Positions 26,934 through 35,898 are shown, counted from the stretch's first letter. The stretch: DNA of 64,000 nucleotides from Cytobacillus sp. FSL H8-0458 (GCF_038002165.1 NZ_JBBOBR010000001.1:2108001-2172000); one strand, 5' to 3'. Notes: a model not told the origin generated them from the letters alone. Program-made: numbers and translations.

Positions 26934-27083
26934 GAAAAAAATCCTCCTATTGGCTAGAAAAAGCCATGTGTAAATTCACCATATACACGCTTATTACTTT
27001 ACGTTCATTACTCATCCAGACCATTGCCTAACGGTTGAAAAAGCAGCTAGCAAAATATAACACGATGCATAACGGCTGATTCA

Positions 27084-27112
27084 AATTTAGCACTTATAGG
27101 ATTGAATGTCAA
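27084..27112 (-). promoter_or_regulatory. promoter of the cold-shock gene
   Basis: TTGACA (27112-27107), a 17-base spacer and TAAATT (27089-27084) on the minus strand. It gives an untranslated leader of about 140 bases before the csp ATG. Confidence 0.75.
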
Positions 27113-27161
27113 CTATTCTGCGCGTCATAAATAGTGTTTTATCAAACTATTCCGTCTTTTT

Positions 27162-27190
27162 TTGAGCTTAATAATTCCCGAGCCTATTAA
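27162..27190 (+). promoter_or_regulatory. candidate promoter of the holin-like gene
   Basis: TTGAGC (27162-27167), a 17-base spacer and TATTAA (27185-27190), about 90 bases upstream of the holin start. The match is moderate. Confidence 0.4.
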
Positions 27191-27277
27191 TGAAATATCT
27201 TCTATTTAATAGACAAGCAGACAAACAACTTATAAGGGGATTTCATAAACTATATAAAAACATTAATCAGGAGGTGA

Positions 27278-27553
27278 GTGTTTTTGAACCTACTGGATTT
27301 TTTAAATCAAAATTATTACATGCTTGTCCCGGCTTTATGGGTAATTGGGTATGCATTGAAACAGACACCAAAAGTTCCTGATTGGTCCATCGTATGGATT
27401 CTTGTAATCATTTCGGTTTCCGCAGGCAGCCTTGCATTTGGCTTTTCTTTTGAAGGGCTCCTTAACGGAATCGTTGCAGCAGGCGTGTCGGTGCTTGGAC
27501 ATCAAATGATGAAACAGACTATAGAAGGTGCATATCTCAATAAAAAGAAATAG
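27278..27553 (+). CDS. phage holin-like protein (holin superfamily V type)
   Basis: A 91-residue protein with three hydrophobic segments. The pattern YYMLVPALWVIGYALKQTPKVPDW, split here as YYMLVPALWVIG and ALKQTPKVPDW, and the end GIVAAGVSVLGHQMMKQ, resembles the phage_holin_5_2 (Hol44) family. Start is a GTG at 27278, five bases after GGAGG. No lysin, tail or integrase genes are nearby, so it is a lone chromosomal holin-like gene. Such genes may act in membrane or wall turnover rather than lysis. It ends on an unusually long palindrome. Confidence 0.75.
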   Translation: MFLNLLDFLNQNYYMLVPALWVIGYALKQTPKVPDWSIVWILVIISVSAGSLAFGFSFEGLLNGIVAAGVSVLGHQMMKQTIEGAYLNKKK

Positions 27554-27600
27554 ATTAAATAAAAAGTTCATCCTATTGGGATGAACTTTTTATTTAATCT
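27552..27600. terminator. 49-base near-perfect palindrome, bidirectional terminator
   Basis: Arms of 22 bases (AGATTAAATAAAAAGTTCATCC and its complement) around a TATT loop, lying between the holin stop and the convergent DnaB-domain gene stop. The embedded T5 tracts on both strands make it a two-way terminator. The stem is much longer than usual because the A/T tracts pair with each other. Confidence 0.9.
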
Positions 27601-27601
27601 A

Positions 27602-27928
27602 TTATTTTAAGCCGGCCAGGACTTTTTCGATATCTTCGGAGGTCATTTCCTGTGCTTTCCCAAAACTGTATACATGATTCGATGCCCAGTAATCATAAAG
27701 CCTGGCAGGATCATTTCGGTCATATACTTTATTGGCAAACGTGCTGAAGAAATAAACGATCAGGACATTCACGACATTTGGCGGCAGCTGTTTTCTGTTT
27801 GCAAGCGCGCCTAGAGCGATTTTTTCCAATCCTCTAATATTGCCGCCTGTTAAGTACTTAACCATTTCCAACGGGGAAGCAGTTTCACACTTTTGCACAA
27901 ATTCAGGGTCATTTAATAAATTCAACAT
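27602..27928 (-). CDS. small DnaB/DnaD-domain (DnaB_2-like) protein
   Basis: A 108-residue protein that appears to be a single DnaB_2/DnaD C-terminal module. The pattern ...GALANRKQLPPNVVNVLIVYFF... followed by YDYWASNHVYSFGKAQEM matches the Y-x-W and LPxxVVNxLI signature of the replication initiation and membrane attachment proteins DnaB and DnaD of Firmicutes. Full DnaB is about 470 residues and full DnaD about 230, so this is a mini version lacking the winged helix. GGGGGAGAG precedes the ATG. The function is unknown. Confidence 0.65.
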   Translation of the reverse strand: MLNLLNDPEFVQKCETASPLEMVKYLTGGNIRGLEKIALGALANRKQLPPNVVNVLIVYFFSTFANKVYDRNDPARLYDYWASNHVYSFGKAQEMTSEDIEKVLAGLK

Positions 27929-28056
27929 ATAGTTCTCTCCCCCTATAACTTCTTATTATACACATCTGAAGGAGATCAATAAACCCTTTTGGGTATTTGT
28001 ATCGAAAATGATATAAATAGCTATGATTTGTTAAGTAAATGTCACCTGCTTTTGTG

Positions 28057-28812
28057 TTAACCGCGAAGGAACCCGCCCTCGGAATGAATCACCTGTCCTG
28101 TTATCCACCTTGAATCTTCACCTGCCAGGAATGCTGCCAGATTGGCTGCATCTTCAGGCTGGCCGATTCTGCCCGCTGGAAACTTAGGCAAAAGGTGATT
28201 TCTTATCTCTTCATTCATCCATGTAGAGTCAGTGGGTCCAGGGTTAATCGCATTTACTGTTATTCCTAAATGAGCAATTTCTGTTGAAAGCGACCTGGTA
28301 AATGCCGTTATGGCTGCTTTGGTAGAAGCATAAGCCAATTCACCGGGCATTTGGCCAAGCTCTTGGCCGGAAGTCAAATTAATAATTCGCCCGTAAGGCA
28401 AATTCCATTCTGAAAATCTTTTGGCGAATTCTGTGCAAAGAAGAAATACGGCCCTCATATTAACAGCATAGTGTGCATCCAATGTTTTTGCATCAAACTC
28501 CAGATATCCATCTCTGGTTGAATGAGCTGCATTATTAACAAGTATCATCGGCTTTCCGACTGTCAAAGCAGCAGATTTAAGCACCTTTTCTGCTGATTGA
28601 ACTTCCGATAAGTCTGCTTCAAAACCTATACATTCAACCCCAATTTCCGATATCTCCTTGCTGAATACTTTTTCCCAATGGGGCTCTGCATCCCAATAAG
28701 TAAAAAATATATTAAAATTCTGGCTGGCTAATTTTCGGCAAATAGCTGCACCGATACCCTTATGGCTGCTGACACCTGTAACTATTGCGGTTTTATTTTG
28801 CTTTATGATCAT
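28057..28812 (-). CDS. SDR-family oxidoreductase (FabG-like)
   Basis: A 251-residue classical short-chain dehydrogenase/reductase. The cofactor glycine motif is TGVSSHKGIGAAI, followed by VNNAAHS (NNAG variant), catalytic Ser in NLTSGQELGQ, the YxxxK pair in LAYASTKAA, and INPGPTDS. It reduces or oxidises a keto/hydroxy substrate with NAD(P)H; the substrate cannot be read. The residue after beta-2 (FTYWDAEPHWE) suggests no strong NADP-Arg pair. GGAGGG lies eight bases before the ATG. Confidence 0.9.
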   Translation of the reverse strand: MIIKQNKTAIVTGVSSHKGIGAAICRKLASQNFNIFFTYWDAEPHWEKVFSKEISEIGVECIGFEADLSEVQSAEKVLKSAALTVGKPMILVNNAAHSTRDGYLEFDAKTLDAHYAVNMRAVFLLCTEFAKRFSEWNLPYGRIINLTSGQELGQMPGELAYASTKAAITAFTRSLSTEIAHLGITVNAINPGPTDSTWMNEEIRNHLLPKFPAGRIGQPEDAANLAAFLAGEDSRWITGQVIHSEGGFLRG

Positions 28813-29310
28813 TCAGCGTTCCCTCCATTTAGGGCCTGCCGGGACTGGCATGGAGATTAGATTCCAATAAAAATGCAGATACACAACAAGGTATCTGCGA
28901 ATCTATGGTTTGAAATTCCACAGCAAGCATTCCTTGTTACAATCATTTTCTAAAATAGACAAACCTCTCCTCAAAATATCAGGTAGATGTTTTTTTATTT
29001 AAAATGATCACAAGTTAAGCCACATATTGAATTTCAATTCCCCTTCCGTAAATCTCCTGGTTTGAGCATATCTGCAAGATCAGGAAAAAGCAACAAAATT
29101 TTTCAGATTGCTCTGTTAGTTTATGTCGGAGCTCATTCAGATATTAGAGGGAATGATTATTATTTTGTTTCCCTATGCAGAGTGTGCTTTTTTAGCTTTG
29201 GAGAGTATTTCATTCATTCAATTCTTTCAGGATTATTTCTTTTATTTTTGGTTGTTATATAGTTGCGATCCCCTGATTCAGTGCATGCAAAAGTGATTTT
29301 CACTCTCATT
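28813..29310. other. gap of about 500 bases with a terminator-like hairpin (28873-28900)
   Basis: No convincing gene. A hairpin GCAGATAC / GTATCTGC (28875-28898) is followed on the minus strand by ATTTTTATT, so a transcript starting upstream in this gap could end there before the SDR gene. A short + frame at 29062-29262 has no ribosome site and odd composition. The remainder is AT-rich without recognisable features. Confidence 0.5.
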
Positions 29311-30507
29311 TTATTTCTCCATCATATTAGTATGAAAAGCTGGCAGCCGGTCAGCAAGCCTGCCCCAATCTGAATTCATTTCTTTATCGGTTAGTAAACA
29401 GCCATCCAGACTTGATTCGATCTCATCTTGCTTCATACCCAGGCCAATAAATACGAGCTCTGTCATCCTGTCTCCATAATCTTTATCCCATCTATCAAGC
29501 AGTTCTGGTTCATCTTTTAAAATTTGGTTTCTCTCCATTTCTGGAAGTGCTGCGATCCATTTCCCTGCCCCTTGCAGTGTTATAGATGGACCGGCCTGAG
29601 ACAGGAGACCTGCTATGTCATTTCGTGAAGCCAGCCAAAAAAACCCTTTGGCTCTCACAATATCTGCAGGAAAATCTTTAAGCCATCGCATAAATCTTTC
29701 TGGATGGAAAGGCTTTTTTCTTCTATAGACAAATGATGAAATTCCATATTCTTCAGTTTCCGGAGTATGCTCCTCATTCAGTTCCTTAATCCATCCTGCT
29801 CCCTGGCTTGCCTTTTCAAAATCAAAAAGACCTGTATTAAGTATTTCTTTTAATTGAACCTCTGAATTTACAGCTTTAATTATTTTTGCATCTGGATTTA
29901 ACTTTTCTAATACAGCCTCAAGTTCATCAGCACTTTCTGAATCAATCAGATCCAGTTTGTTCAGCACCACGACATTTGCGAATTCAACCTGGTCAATTAA
30001 TAAGTCAGCAACTTCGCGCGCATCGTTTTCATCGGTCCCCTGTTTGCGGTCCAGCAGAGTTTCTCCGGATGCAAAGTCATGCCAAAAACGATTCGCGTCT
30101 ACAACTGTAACCATGGTGTCAAGCGTGCACCTTTTTGAAAGGTTAATTCCCAAACCTTCATCCATATAGCTAAAAGTCTGGGCAACTGGAATAGGTTCTG
30201 AGATACCCGAGGATTCGATCAAGATGTATTCTATATTCCCTTCGTTAACCATTCTTTCCACTTCTATCATTAAGTCTTCTCTCAGAGTACAGCAGATGCA
30301 GCCATTTTGAAGCTCTACCAGTTTTTCATCGGACCTGGAAAAACTTCTTTTTTTTACCATGGATGCATCAATATTGACTTCACTCATATCATTTACAATC
30401 ACTGCCATTTTCTTATTGCCTCGATTATTTAAAATGTGGTTCAGCAATGTGGTCTTTCCTGAACCTAAATAGCCGCTCAGTACAGTGACGGGTATCTTCT
30501 TTGTCAT
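29311..30507 (-). CDS. zagA: COG0523 GTPase, zinc-limitation metallochaperone (YciC/ZagA-like)
   Basis: A 398-residue CobW/COG0523 GTPase. Walker A is [12 protein letters not shown], the metal-binding CxCC motif is [12 protein letters not shown], Walker B is ESSGISEP, and the base-recognition motif is [10 protein letters not shown]. The C-terminal CobW_C domain is present ([24 protein letters not shown]). Length and motifs match B. subtilis YciC (ZagA, 397 residues), which delivers zinc to the folate enzyme FolE when zinc is scarce. Two Zur boxes lie upstream (30530-30550 and 30611-30631), supporting zinc control. Confidence 0.9.
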   Translation of the reverse strand: MTKKIPVTVLSGYLGSGKTTLLNHILNNRGNKKMAVIVNDMSEVNIDASMVKKRSFSRSDEKLVELQNGCICCTLREDLMIEVERMVNEGNIEYILIESSGISEPIPVAQTFSYMDEGLGINLSKRCTLDTMVTVVDANRFWHDFASGETLLDRKQGTDENDAREVADLLIDQVEFANVVVLNKLDLIDSESADELEAVLEKLNPDAKIIKAVNSEVQLKEILNTGLFDFEKASQGAGWIKELNEEHTPETEEYGISSFVYRRKKPFHPERFMRWLKDFPADIVRAKGFFWLASRNDIAGLLSQAGPSITLQGAGKWIAALPEMERNQILKDEPELLDRWDKDYGDRMTELVFIGLGMKQDEIESSLDGCLLTDKEMNSDWGRLADRLPAFHTNMMEK

Positions 30508-30529
30508 GGACTTTCTCCTTTTTGAATAT

Positions 30530-30550
30530 AAATAGTATTCATTACGATTT
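30530..30550 (-). promoter_or_regulatory. Zur box 1 (before the COG0523 GTPase)
   Basis: 21 bp dyad read on the minus strand as AAATCGTAAT-G-AATACTATTT, compared with the Bacillus Zur consensus AAATCGTAAT-N-ATTACGATTT. The left half is perfect. It lies 23 bases before the start codon. Confidence 0.85.
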
Positions 30551-30610
30551 ATAGTCGATTATTGTCCTCTCCCTCTGATAAAATCAAGTGTTACCTAGAG
30601 AATTTCAGGT

Positions 30611-30631
30611 AAATCGTAATTGTTTCGATTT
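30611..30631. promoter_or_regulatory. Zur box 2 (middle of the divergent region)
   Basis: AAATCGTAAT-T-GTTTCGATTT, matching the 21-bp Zur dyad with a perfect left half and two or three changes in the right half. It is about 100 bases from the GTPase start and 165 from the permease start. Confidence 0.8.
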
Positions 30632-30756
30632 AAATCATATTAAAATTTTCATGTGATTGCAAGGATAAACTTTTTATCCTTTTATCCTCCAATTCTCCTA
30701 TCCTTTCAAAATGCTCATAATCCCATTTACAATATCATAAACTTAATATAGAGTAT

Positions 30757-30777
30757 AAAACGAAATCATTACGATTT
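30757..30777 (+). promoter_or_regulatory. Zur box 3 (before the YcgR-like permease)
   Basis: AAAACGAAAT-C-ATTACGATTT, with a perfect right half of the Zur dyad. It lies 18 bases before the permease start and overlaps the TATAAA-like -10 region, so bound Zur would block transcription. Confidence 0.85.
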
Positions 30778-30795
30778 TAAATACAGGAGGATACT

Positions 30796-31788
30796 ATGAA
30801 CCGAGTTTTTCGCAGCCATATCATTGATATAACGGGCATTATGTTGATAGCCATTCTGGTATATTTAATATCTTTCAGCTCTGGATTAGGTTTATCTTTT
30901 GATATTCCGCCTTCCCTGTTAAATCTGAATGTAATCTTTATCAGCATTCTAATAGAAGCATTGCCTTTTGTGCTGATAGGTGTGCTGATTGCAGGGTTTA
31001 TCCAAATTTTCATTACAGAAGACCATATAAAAAGATGGATTCCGAAAAATAGAACGGCTGCTGTAGTGATGAGCTGTGTGGCTGGCGCACTTTTTCCAGC
31101 GTGCGAATGCGGAATTGTTCCTATCATCCGCCGGCTTATATCTAAGGGGGTACCAGTTTATGCGGCGATTGGTTTTATGCTGACTGGGCCCTTGATTAAT
31201 CCCATCGTCATTGCTTCTACATACATGGCTTTTGGAAATGATTTTGAAATGGCTGGCTTACGAATGGGACTGGGATTTCTAATTGCCATTATCGTTGCCT
31301 TTAGCGTGAGCATCTTCTTTAAGTCGGGGGAATTGAAGAAAAATCTTCATTTACCCCACAGCAGCGAAAACCACCGTTCTTTCCTGGATCGGATTTGGTC
31401 GATGCTGACCCACTCGATTGATGAGTTTTTTGACATGGCCAAATATTTGATTATCGGCGCTTTATTAGCTTCCATTGTACAAGTCTATATGCCGGCAAAA
31501 ACACTTCTGCAAAATGCTGATAATCCGATAGTATCTTTGATGATCATGATGGGATTTGCTTATGTTTTGTCACTATGCTCAGAGGCCGACGCTTTTATTG
31601 GTGCCTCATTCAGCAGCATATTTCCTAAGTCTTCCATACTGGGATTCCTGATCTTCGGGCCAATGATCGATTTTAAAAATACAATTATGATGCTTAGTGT
31701 GTTTCGGATGAAGTTTGTTCTTGGGGTATTAGTGCTGACTGCTTCCGTTGTCTTTTTCACGCTGCTTCTTGTACAGAATTTCATTTAG
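30796..31788 (+). CDS. ycgR: YcgR-like permease (DUF318/ArsP_1, COG0701)
   Basis: A 330-residue permease with about eight membrane segments. The family motif FPACECGIVPIIRRL is present around residue 95, with GFMLTGPLINPIVIA after it and a second-half SLCSEADAFIGASF motif. Relatives include ArsP arsenic permeases, but the pairing with YcgQ and the Zur box point to metal (probably zinc) homeostasis. AGGAGG lies six bases before the ATG. The next gene starts ten bases after its stop, so the two form an operon. Confidence 0.88.
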   Translation: MNRVFRSHIIDITGIMLIAILVYLISFSSGLGLSFDIPPSLLNLNVIFISILIEALPFVLIGVLIAGFIQIFITEDHIKRWIPKNRTAAVVMSCVAGALFPACECGIVPIIRRLISKGVPVYAAIGFMLTGPLINPIVIASTYMAFGNDFEMAGLRMGLGFLIAIIVAFSVSIFFKSGELKKNLHLPHSSENHRSFLDRIWSMLTHSIDEFFDMAKYLIIGALLASIVQVYMPAKTLLQNADNPIVSLMIMMGFAYVLSLCSEADAFIGASFSSIFPKSSILGFLIFGPMIDFKNTIMMLSVFRMKFVLGVLVLTASVVFFTLLLVQNFI

Positions 31789-31798
31789 GAGGATTGCT

Positions 31799-32773
31799 AT
31801 GAAAATCCATTTTCAGCAGGCGTTAAGGGCGCTGATTCTTCTGGCTTTTTGCGGACTGATTTTTCAGCTTCATAATACAGGAGACATAACCAAGTATATT
31901 AATCCGAAATATGTCCGCTTAAGTCAATCCGCTTCCATACTGTTTTTATTTTTATTTTTTATTCAGATTACCAGAATATGGACTTCCAAAAAAGAAGAAG
32001 TTGTTCACGAACACCATCACGGTCAGAACTGCTGCCACCATGATGATCATTCTTGTTCTCATCACCATGATCATGGAGATACACCGTTTACAGTGAAAAA
32101 GCTGCTGTCTTATTCCATAATACTATTTCCGTTATTAACAGGGTTCTTCTTGCCTGCAAAGACGCTGGATGCTTCGATTGCTGAAAAAAAAGGCGGGCTG
32201 GCCATACTTGGAAATCAAAAACAAGAAATGAGTTCATCGGAAATCTCTGATGAATCAGACATTAACCTTGAAGATTATTCTTTTGAAGAAGATCCTGCAG
32301 AAGCAGAGGAGCTGGAGCATGATCTATCTGTAAATGAAGAAGCAGAGGAAATATCCAATGAGGAGTTTGAGCAATTAAAAAAGGAACTTTATTCAGCTCC
32401 TGCTATTAAGATGGATGATAAAGTTTTTAGCTTGTATTATGAGGAAATCAGTATGGATATTGAAAAATTCATTGGCAGGGAAATTGAATTTCAGGGATTT
32501 ATATATAAAGAAGAGGGGCTGGATTCCAATCAGCTTGTCATTTCGAGATTTTTGATTACCCATTGTGTGGCAGATGCCAGTATGATTGGCTTTCTATCAG
32601 AGATGGAGGAAGCTCCGGAACTCTATGATAATATGTGGGTCAAAGTTAGCGGAGTCATAGATAAGGCATCCTATAATGGGACTGAACTGCCGGTGATTAA
32701 AATTAAGGAATGGAAAGAAATTGAGGAGCCGTTTATTCCATATCTGTATCCGTTAACCATTAAAATCTTATAG
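31799..32773 (+). CDS. ycgQ: YcgQ-like protein (TIGR03943/DUF1980) with His-rich loop
   Basis: A 324-residue membrane-anchored protein. Two N-terminal helices flank a Cys/His cluster (EHHHGQNCCHHDDHSCSHHH, about residues 78-97) that should bind zinc or a similar metal. An acidic linker (EEDPAEAEELEHDL) and a C-terminal domain with EFQGFIYKEEG, SRFLITHCVADASMIGF and NMWVKVSGVID follow. The start is the ATG at 31799 with AGGAGG upstream; the frame is open further 5' inside ycgR but is not used. It is the partner of the YcgR permease in many Firmicutes and belongs to the same Zur-controlled operon. Confidence 0.88.
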   Translation: MKIHFQQALRALILLAFCGLIFQLHNTGDITKYINPKYVRLSQSASILFLFLFFIQITRIWTSKKEEVVHEHHHGQNCCHHDDHSCSHHHDHGDTPFTVKKLLSYSIILFPLLTGFFLPAKTLDASIAEKKGGLAILGNQKQEMSSSEISDESDINLEDYSFEEDPAEAEELEHDLSVNEEAEEISNEEFEQLKKELYSAPAIKMDDKVFSLYYEEISMDIEKFIGREIEFQGFIYKEEGLDSNQLVISRFLITHCVADASMIGFLSEMEEAPELYDNMWVKVSGVIDKASYNGTELPVIKIKEWKEIEEPFIPYLYPLTIKIL

Positions 32774-32782
32774 TACAAATCT

Positions 32783-32810
32783 ATAAAGGGACTCAGCCGA
32801 GCCCCTTTAT
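32783..32810. terminator. terminator between ycgRQ and the MCP gene
   Basis: ATAAAGGG-CTC / GAG-CCCTTTAT stem with one mismatch and A/T tracts on both sides. It serves the two convergent genes. Confidence 0.75.
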
Positions 32811-34495
32811 AATTTAAATCTCGAAACAACTTCCTGCAATTCTTCAGAAAGTTTTGCAAGAGACCTGGCTGATGAAGATACCTCTTCCATGGTAGCGAGC
32901 TGCTCTTCTGTTGCGGCTGAAGTTTCCTGTGAAGCTGCTGCATTTTTTTCGGAAATTCCCTGCACATTTGACATGACCTCAATAATCTGGGTGGTTAAGG
33001 CCGTCAGTTCTTCCACTGAGGATGAGACTTCTTCAACTTTGTATGTTACATCACCCATTGAATGGGCGATCTCAGCAAAAGCTGCACTTGCTTCCATTGT
33101 ATCTTCTAGCCCCTCCCTTACCTGTACATTTCCTTTTTCCATTGCCAGAACGGCCTGCTTTGTTTCTTCCTGAACAAGCCCTATCATTTGCTGAATCTGA
33201 ATGGCAGATTGCTTGGAACCCTCTGCCAGTTTACGGACCTCGTCAGCGACAACCGAAAAGCCTCTGCCATGCTCACCTGCCCTTGCAGCTTCTATGGCTG
33301 CATTGAGTGCAAGCAAATTTGTCTGTTCTGCTATATTCGTGATCAATTCCACGATATTGCTGATTTCTTTTGATCTTGCTTCGAGTGTATAAATATGCTG
33401 AGCAGCACTGCCTACTGAAGTATTTATTTCATTCATTTGCCTTACAACATTATCGACTGAATTAGTGCCTTGTTTAGTTAAAATATCAGCCTTTTCCGCT
33501 GCTTCAAGCATCAGCTCGCTGCTTAAAGAAATCTGCTGCATTCCTGAAGAAATCTCCTCCATTGAAGAAGATACCTCTCTGAAACGGTGAAGCTGCTGTT
33601 CAGTGCCAAGAGCATTTTTCTGCGAAATAGCTGATACCTGTTCGGAAGCCAAGGAACTTTCTTCTGCACTTGCCGCCATCTGCTCACTGCTTGATGCAAC
33701 TTGTTCTGATGTGCTTCTTACCTGGCTGACTACAGACCTCAAGTCCTGGACCATCTTATTTAATGATAAAATAAACGCTCCTATTTCATCCCGGTTTTTT
33801 ACTTTAATAGAGGTCTGACTTAAATCTCCTCCTGCCACCTTGTCTATCGCTGCTGCAGCCAGATTAATCGGCCCGGATATCATTCTGCTTATAAAATATG
33901 CGATCAGCATGGCAGCAATAACGGCTGTAATCGTAATAATTAAAGTAATCGTCTGAGAGAATTTAACACCTGAGACAGTTTCATTTATCCCGGCATCTAA
34001 TTGGGATTCATAAAATTTTACAAGTTCATCCGCTTTTTTGTTAAAATCCTGGCTGACCTGTTTATCCGAGGTTTCAACTAATGACATATAAGCATTATTT
34101 TCCTCAAGCTTAAACTTAATTTCTTTGTCAATAATGCTCTGGTAGCGATTATGAAGCACTTCCAGCTCTTTCGCCAATTCCTTCTCCTTCTTATTGCCGG
34201 CTAATTCATTCAGTTTATTGATATGATGCTCCATCCTCTTGCGGGAACTTTCATAGTCACTTAGATATGTAGAGTCGCCTGTCAGGAGATAGCCGCGGAT
34301 CCCCCCTGCTTCATTCATAAGCTCTGCCTTCAGAGTTTTTACAAGCATCACTTCAGAGACATTATCATCTATTAAACTTTGATAATTTCTGTTAACATTA
34401 CCGAGTTCATAATTTGATAAACCGGCGACAAGACCAAATAATAAAAGGACAGACAAAAACCCGAGGAACAGTTTTTTTGCCACAGATAATTTCAT
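32807..34495 (-). CDS. methyl-accepting chemotaxis protein
   Basis: A 562-residue membrane chemoreceptor. TM1 (residues 8-28), an outer helical sensor of about 150 residues resembling a four-helix bundle ([20 protein letters not shown], a CHASE3/4HB-like motif), TM2 (about 183-203), a HAMP domain and the long cytoplasmic signalling coiled coil with the hairpin tip [19 protein letters not shown]. The latter binds CheW and CheA. GAGGG lies eight bases before the ATG. Ligand unknown; no other chemotaxis genes are nearby. Confidence 0.94.
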   Translation of the reverse strand: MKLSVAKKLFLGFLSVLLLFGLVAGLSNYELGNVNRNYQSLIDDNVSEVMLVKTLKAELMNEAGGIRGYLLTGDSTYLSDYESSRKRMEHHINKLNELAGNKKEKELAKELEVLHNRYQSIIDKEIKFKLEENNAYMSLVETSDKQVSQDFNKKADELVKFYESQLDAGINETVSGVKFSQTITLIITITAVIAAMLIAYFISRMISGPINLAAAAIDKVAGGDLSQTSIKVKNRDEIGAFILSLNKMVQDLRSVVSQVRSTSEQVASSSEQMAASAEESSLASEQVSAISQKNALGTEQQLHRFREVSSSMEEISSGMQQISLSSELMLEAAEKADILTKQGTNSVDNVVRQMNEINTSVGSAAQHIYTLEARSKEISNIVELITNIAEQTNLLALNAAIEAARAGEHGRGFSVVADEVRKLAEGSKQSAIQIQQMIGLVQEETKQAVLAMEKGNVQVREGLEDTMEASAAFAEIAHSMGDVTYKVEEVSSSVEELTALTTQIIEVMSNVQGISEKNAAASQETSAATEEQLATMEEVSSSARSLAKLSEELQEVVSRFKL

Positions 34496-34869
34496 GACAT
34501 TCCCTCATTTCCAGATAGGATAGGATAGGATATAATACTTATAATTTAACATGATCCCAGCTGGTAAGTCAGGTACTTTTTACCTATAATTTCATTTATT
34601 TACAGATTATTCTCCCCTTTTCGCAATTATTTGTATAAAAAACAAAGAAAATGCCGCTAATCCGGCTGGCAGATTAGCGGCCACTATGCAGACCAAAGAT
34701 CCTTAGGGAGGAGATCTTCTATATCATTGTATTAAAAGTGACTGAAAAGGTGTGGACAAACCCCTCCGCTATTTGCTTATTTTTCGGTAAATTATTCTGC
34801 GCTGTATAAAGTGTGTTAAAACCAGTTCAAGCACCTAAACCGAAAACATGGCATAGGAGCCTGATGCAG
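34496..34869. other. gap of 374 bases between the MCP and VanW genes
   Basis: Contains an (ATAGG)n-like repeat just upstream of the MCP start (34514-34530), the terminator-like hairpin at 34653-34681, and about 190 bases (34682-34869) of unassigned sequence between that hairpin and the VanW stop. No open frame with a ribosome site was found there. Confidence 0.5.
34653..34681 (-). terminator. terminator downstream of the VanW gene
   Basis: GCCGCTAATC / GATTAGCGGC stem with a nine-base loop. On the minus strand it is followed by ATTTTCTTTGTTTTTT. It lies 190 bases after the VanW stop, so it may end a long 3' tail or a separate small RNA. Confidence 0.7.
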
Positions 34870-35898
34870 TTAAACTGCTTTCTTCAGCATTCCCTCATAT
34901 TTTTTTGCGGTTCTGATTTCAATTGTTAAGACACCATTTCCGAAGTTTGCTTTTACAAGAAGCGGGACGCCGGTTGTGTTTTCAAATCTGAAGTCTTTGC
35001 CTCCATAGGAAACGGTTGCGTCTCTGCCCTTTGGGACATATCCCACCGTTACAGAATGGTGGTGTTTTTCTACATAACTGACTCCGACCTTATCAACAGC
35101 ATTGTAAAGAGTGGAGGATGTTTGGCAAATACCGCCCCCAATGCCCATTACGAGCTTGCCATTAATGGCTTCTTCTGCAGGCTGATATCCATGCGCTTCA
35201 TCACTGGGCCCCACTGTTGTATTAAAAGAAAAATGATCTCCCGCACCAAGAATGATATTATTGATGGCTTCTGCTGAGAGTTCAATGTTTTTTGTCCTGC
35301 CTGCCACGCCGCTGTTGAAATTGGTTGTATAAGACGCAACGATCACTTCGCCTAAATGGGGTACATCTGCAGGATCATAACCGCTTTCTGAAACATAAAG
35401 GGGCATCTCAACATCTCCGCCGCTTACAGAAGCAGCAAAAATCTTATCCACTAATTCTCTTTCTTCAAGAATAATTTCAGGCTGCCCTTTAATGATATTG
35501 CCATCGGGACCAATTTTGTCAAGGGTCATCCTTTGGTCATAGCCTTTTATTGTATCCGTTCCGCGCGCTATTTCCTTGGCCCATTGGGCGAGATCTGCTT
35601 TATATTTTTCATCATCCTTTCCAAATCCCATTTCAGCAGGGAGGAAGGTCTTTAGCACTGCTTTTGTATCAGGATCGATGACATTAACCGCAACCGGCTT
35701 TATTTCTTCCTTCTTTTTTTCCTCTTGAGCCTGCTCCTCTGCCTTTGCCTCCTCTTTTGCCTTTTCTTCTTCTTTAGCCTTCTCTTCCGCAGCCTTTTTC
35801 TCCTGCTCATTATCGCCGGCAGCTTTTCCTGAACACCCGGCTAATCCTATGAAACAGACAATCAACAATAGTGCTTTTCCCCATTTTCGCTTAGTCAT
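34870..35898 (-). CDS. VanW-family lipoprotein (YoaR-like)
   Basis: A 342-residue extracellular lipoprotein. The signal has lipobox GLAGCSGK. Residues 30-65 are an EK-rich low-complexity coil (AAEEKAKEEEKAKEEAKAEE), which is likely a wall spacer. A peptidoglycan-binding-like segment follows, then the VanW domain with LGAGDHFSFNTTVGP, GIGGGICQTSSTLYNAV and HHHSVTVGYVPKGRDATV. The family is named for a gene in vancomycin-resistance clusters but its role is unknown. The ATG at 35898 follows GGGGG; the frame extends 36 codons upstream without a signal-like start. Confidence 0.88.
   Translation of the reverse strand: MTKRKWGKALLLIVCFIGLAGCSGKAAGDNEQEKKAAEEKAKEEEKAKEEAKAEEQAQEEKKKEEIKPVAVNVIDPDTKAVLKTFLPAEMGFGKDDEKYKADLAQWAKEIARGTDTIKGYDQRMTLDKIGPDGNIIKGQPEIILEERELVDKIFAASVSGGDVEMPLYVSESGYDPADVPHLGEVIVASYTTNFNSGVAGRTKNIELSAEAINNIILGAGDHFSFNTTVGPSDEAHGYQPAEEAINGKLVMGIGGGICQTSSTLYNAVDKVGVSYVEKHHHSVTVGYVPKGRDATVSYGGKDFRFENTTGVPLLVKANFGNGVLTIEIRTAKKYEGMLKKAV

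Noticed and set aside
27278-27928. Prophage remnant (holin plus DnaB-domain protein)
   Set aside because: The two genes are convergent, no other phage genes or attachment sites are visible, and both could be normal chromosomal families.
29062-29262. Open frame in the gap after the SDR gene
   Set aside because: Starts at a TTG without a ribosome site, low-complexity hydrophobic tail, no family resemblance.
30661-30681. AAGGATAAA / TTTATCCTT hairpin in the zur-box region as a terminator
   Set aside because: Short AT-rich stem without a T-run; no transcript is expected to end there.
34514-34530. (ATAGG)n short repeat
   Set aside because: Only three to four copies just before the MCP gene; too short to be a repeat array or CRISPR.
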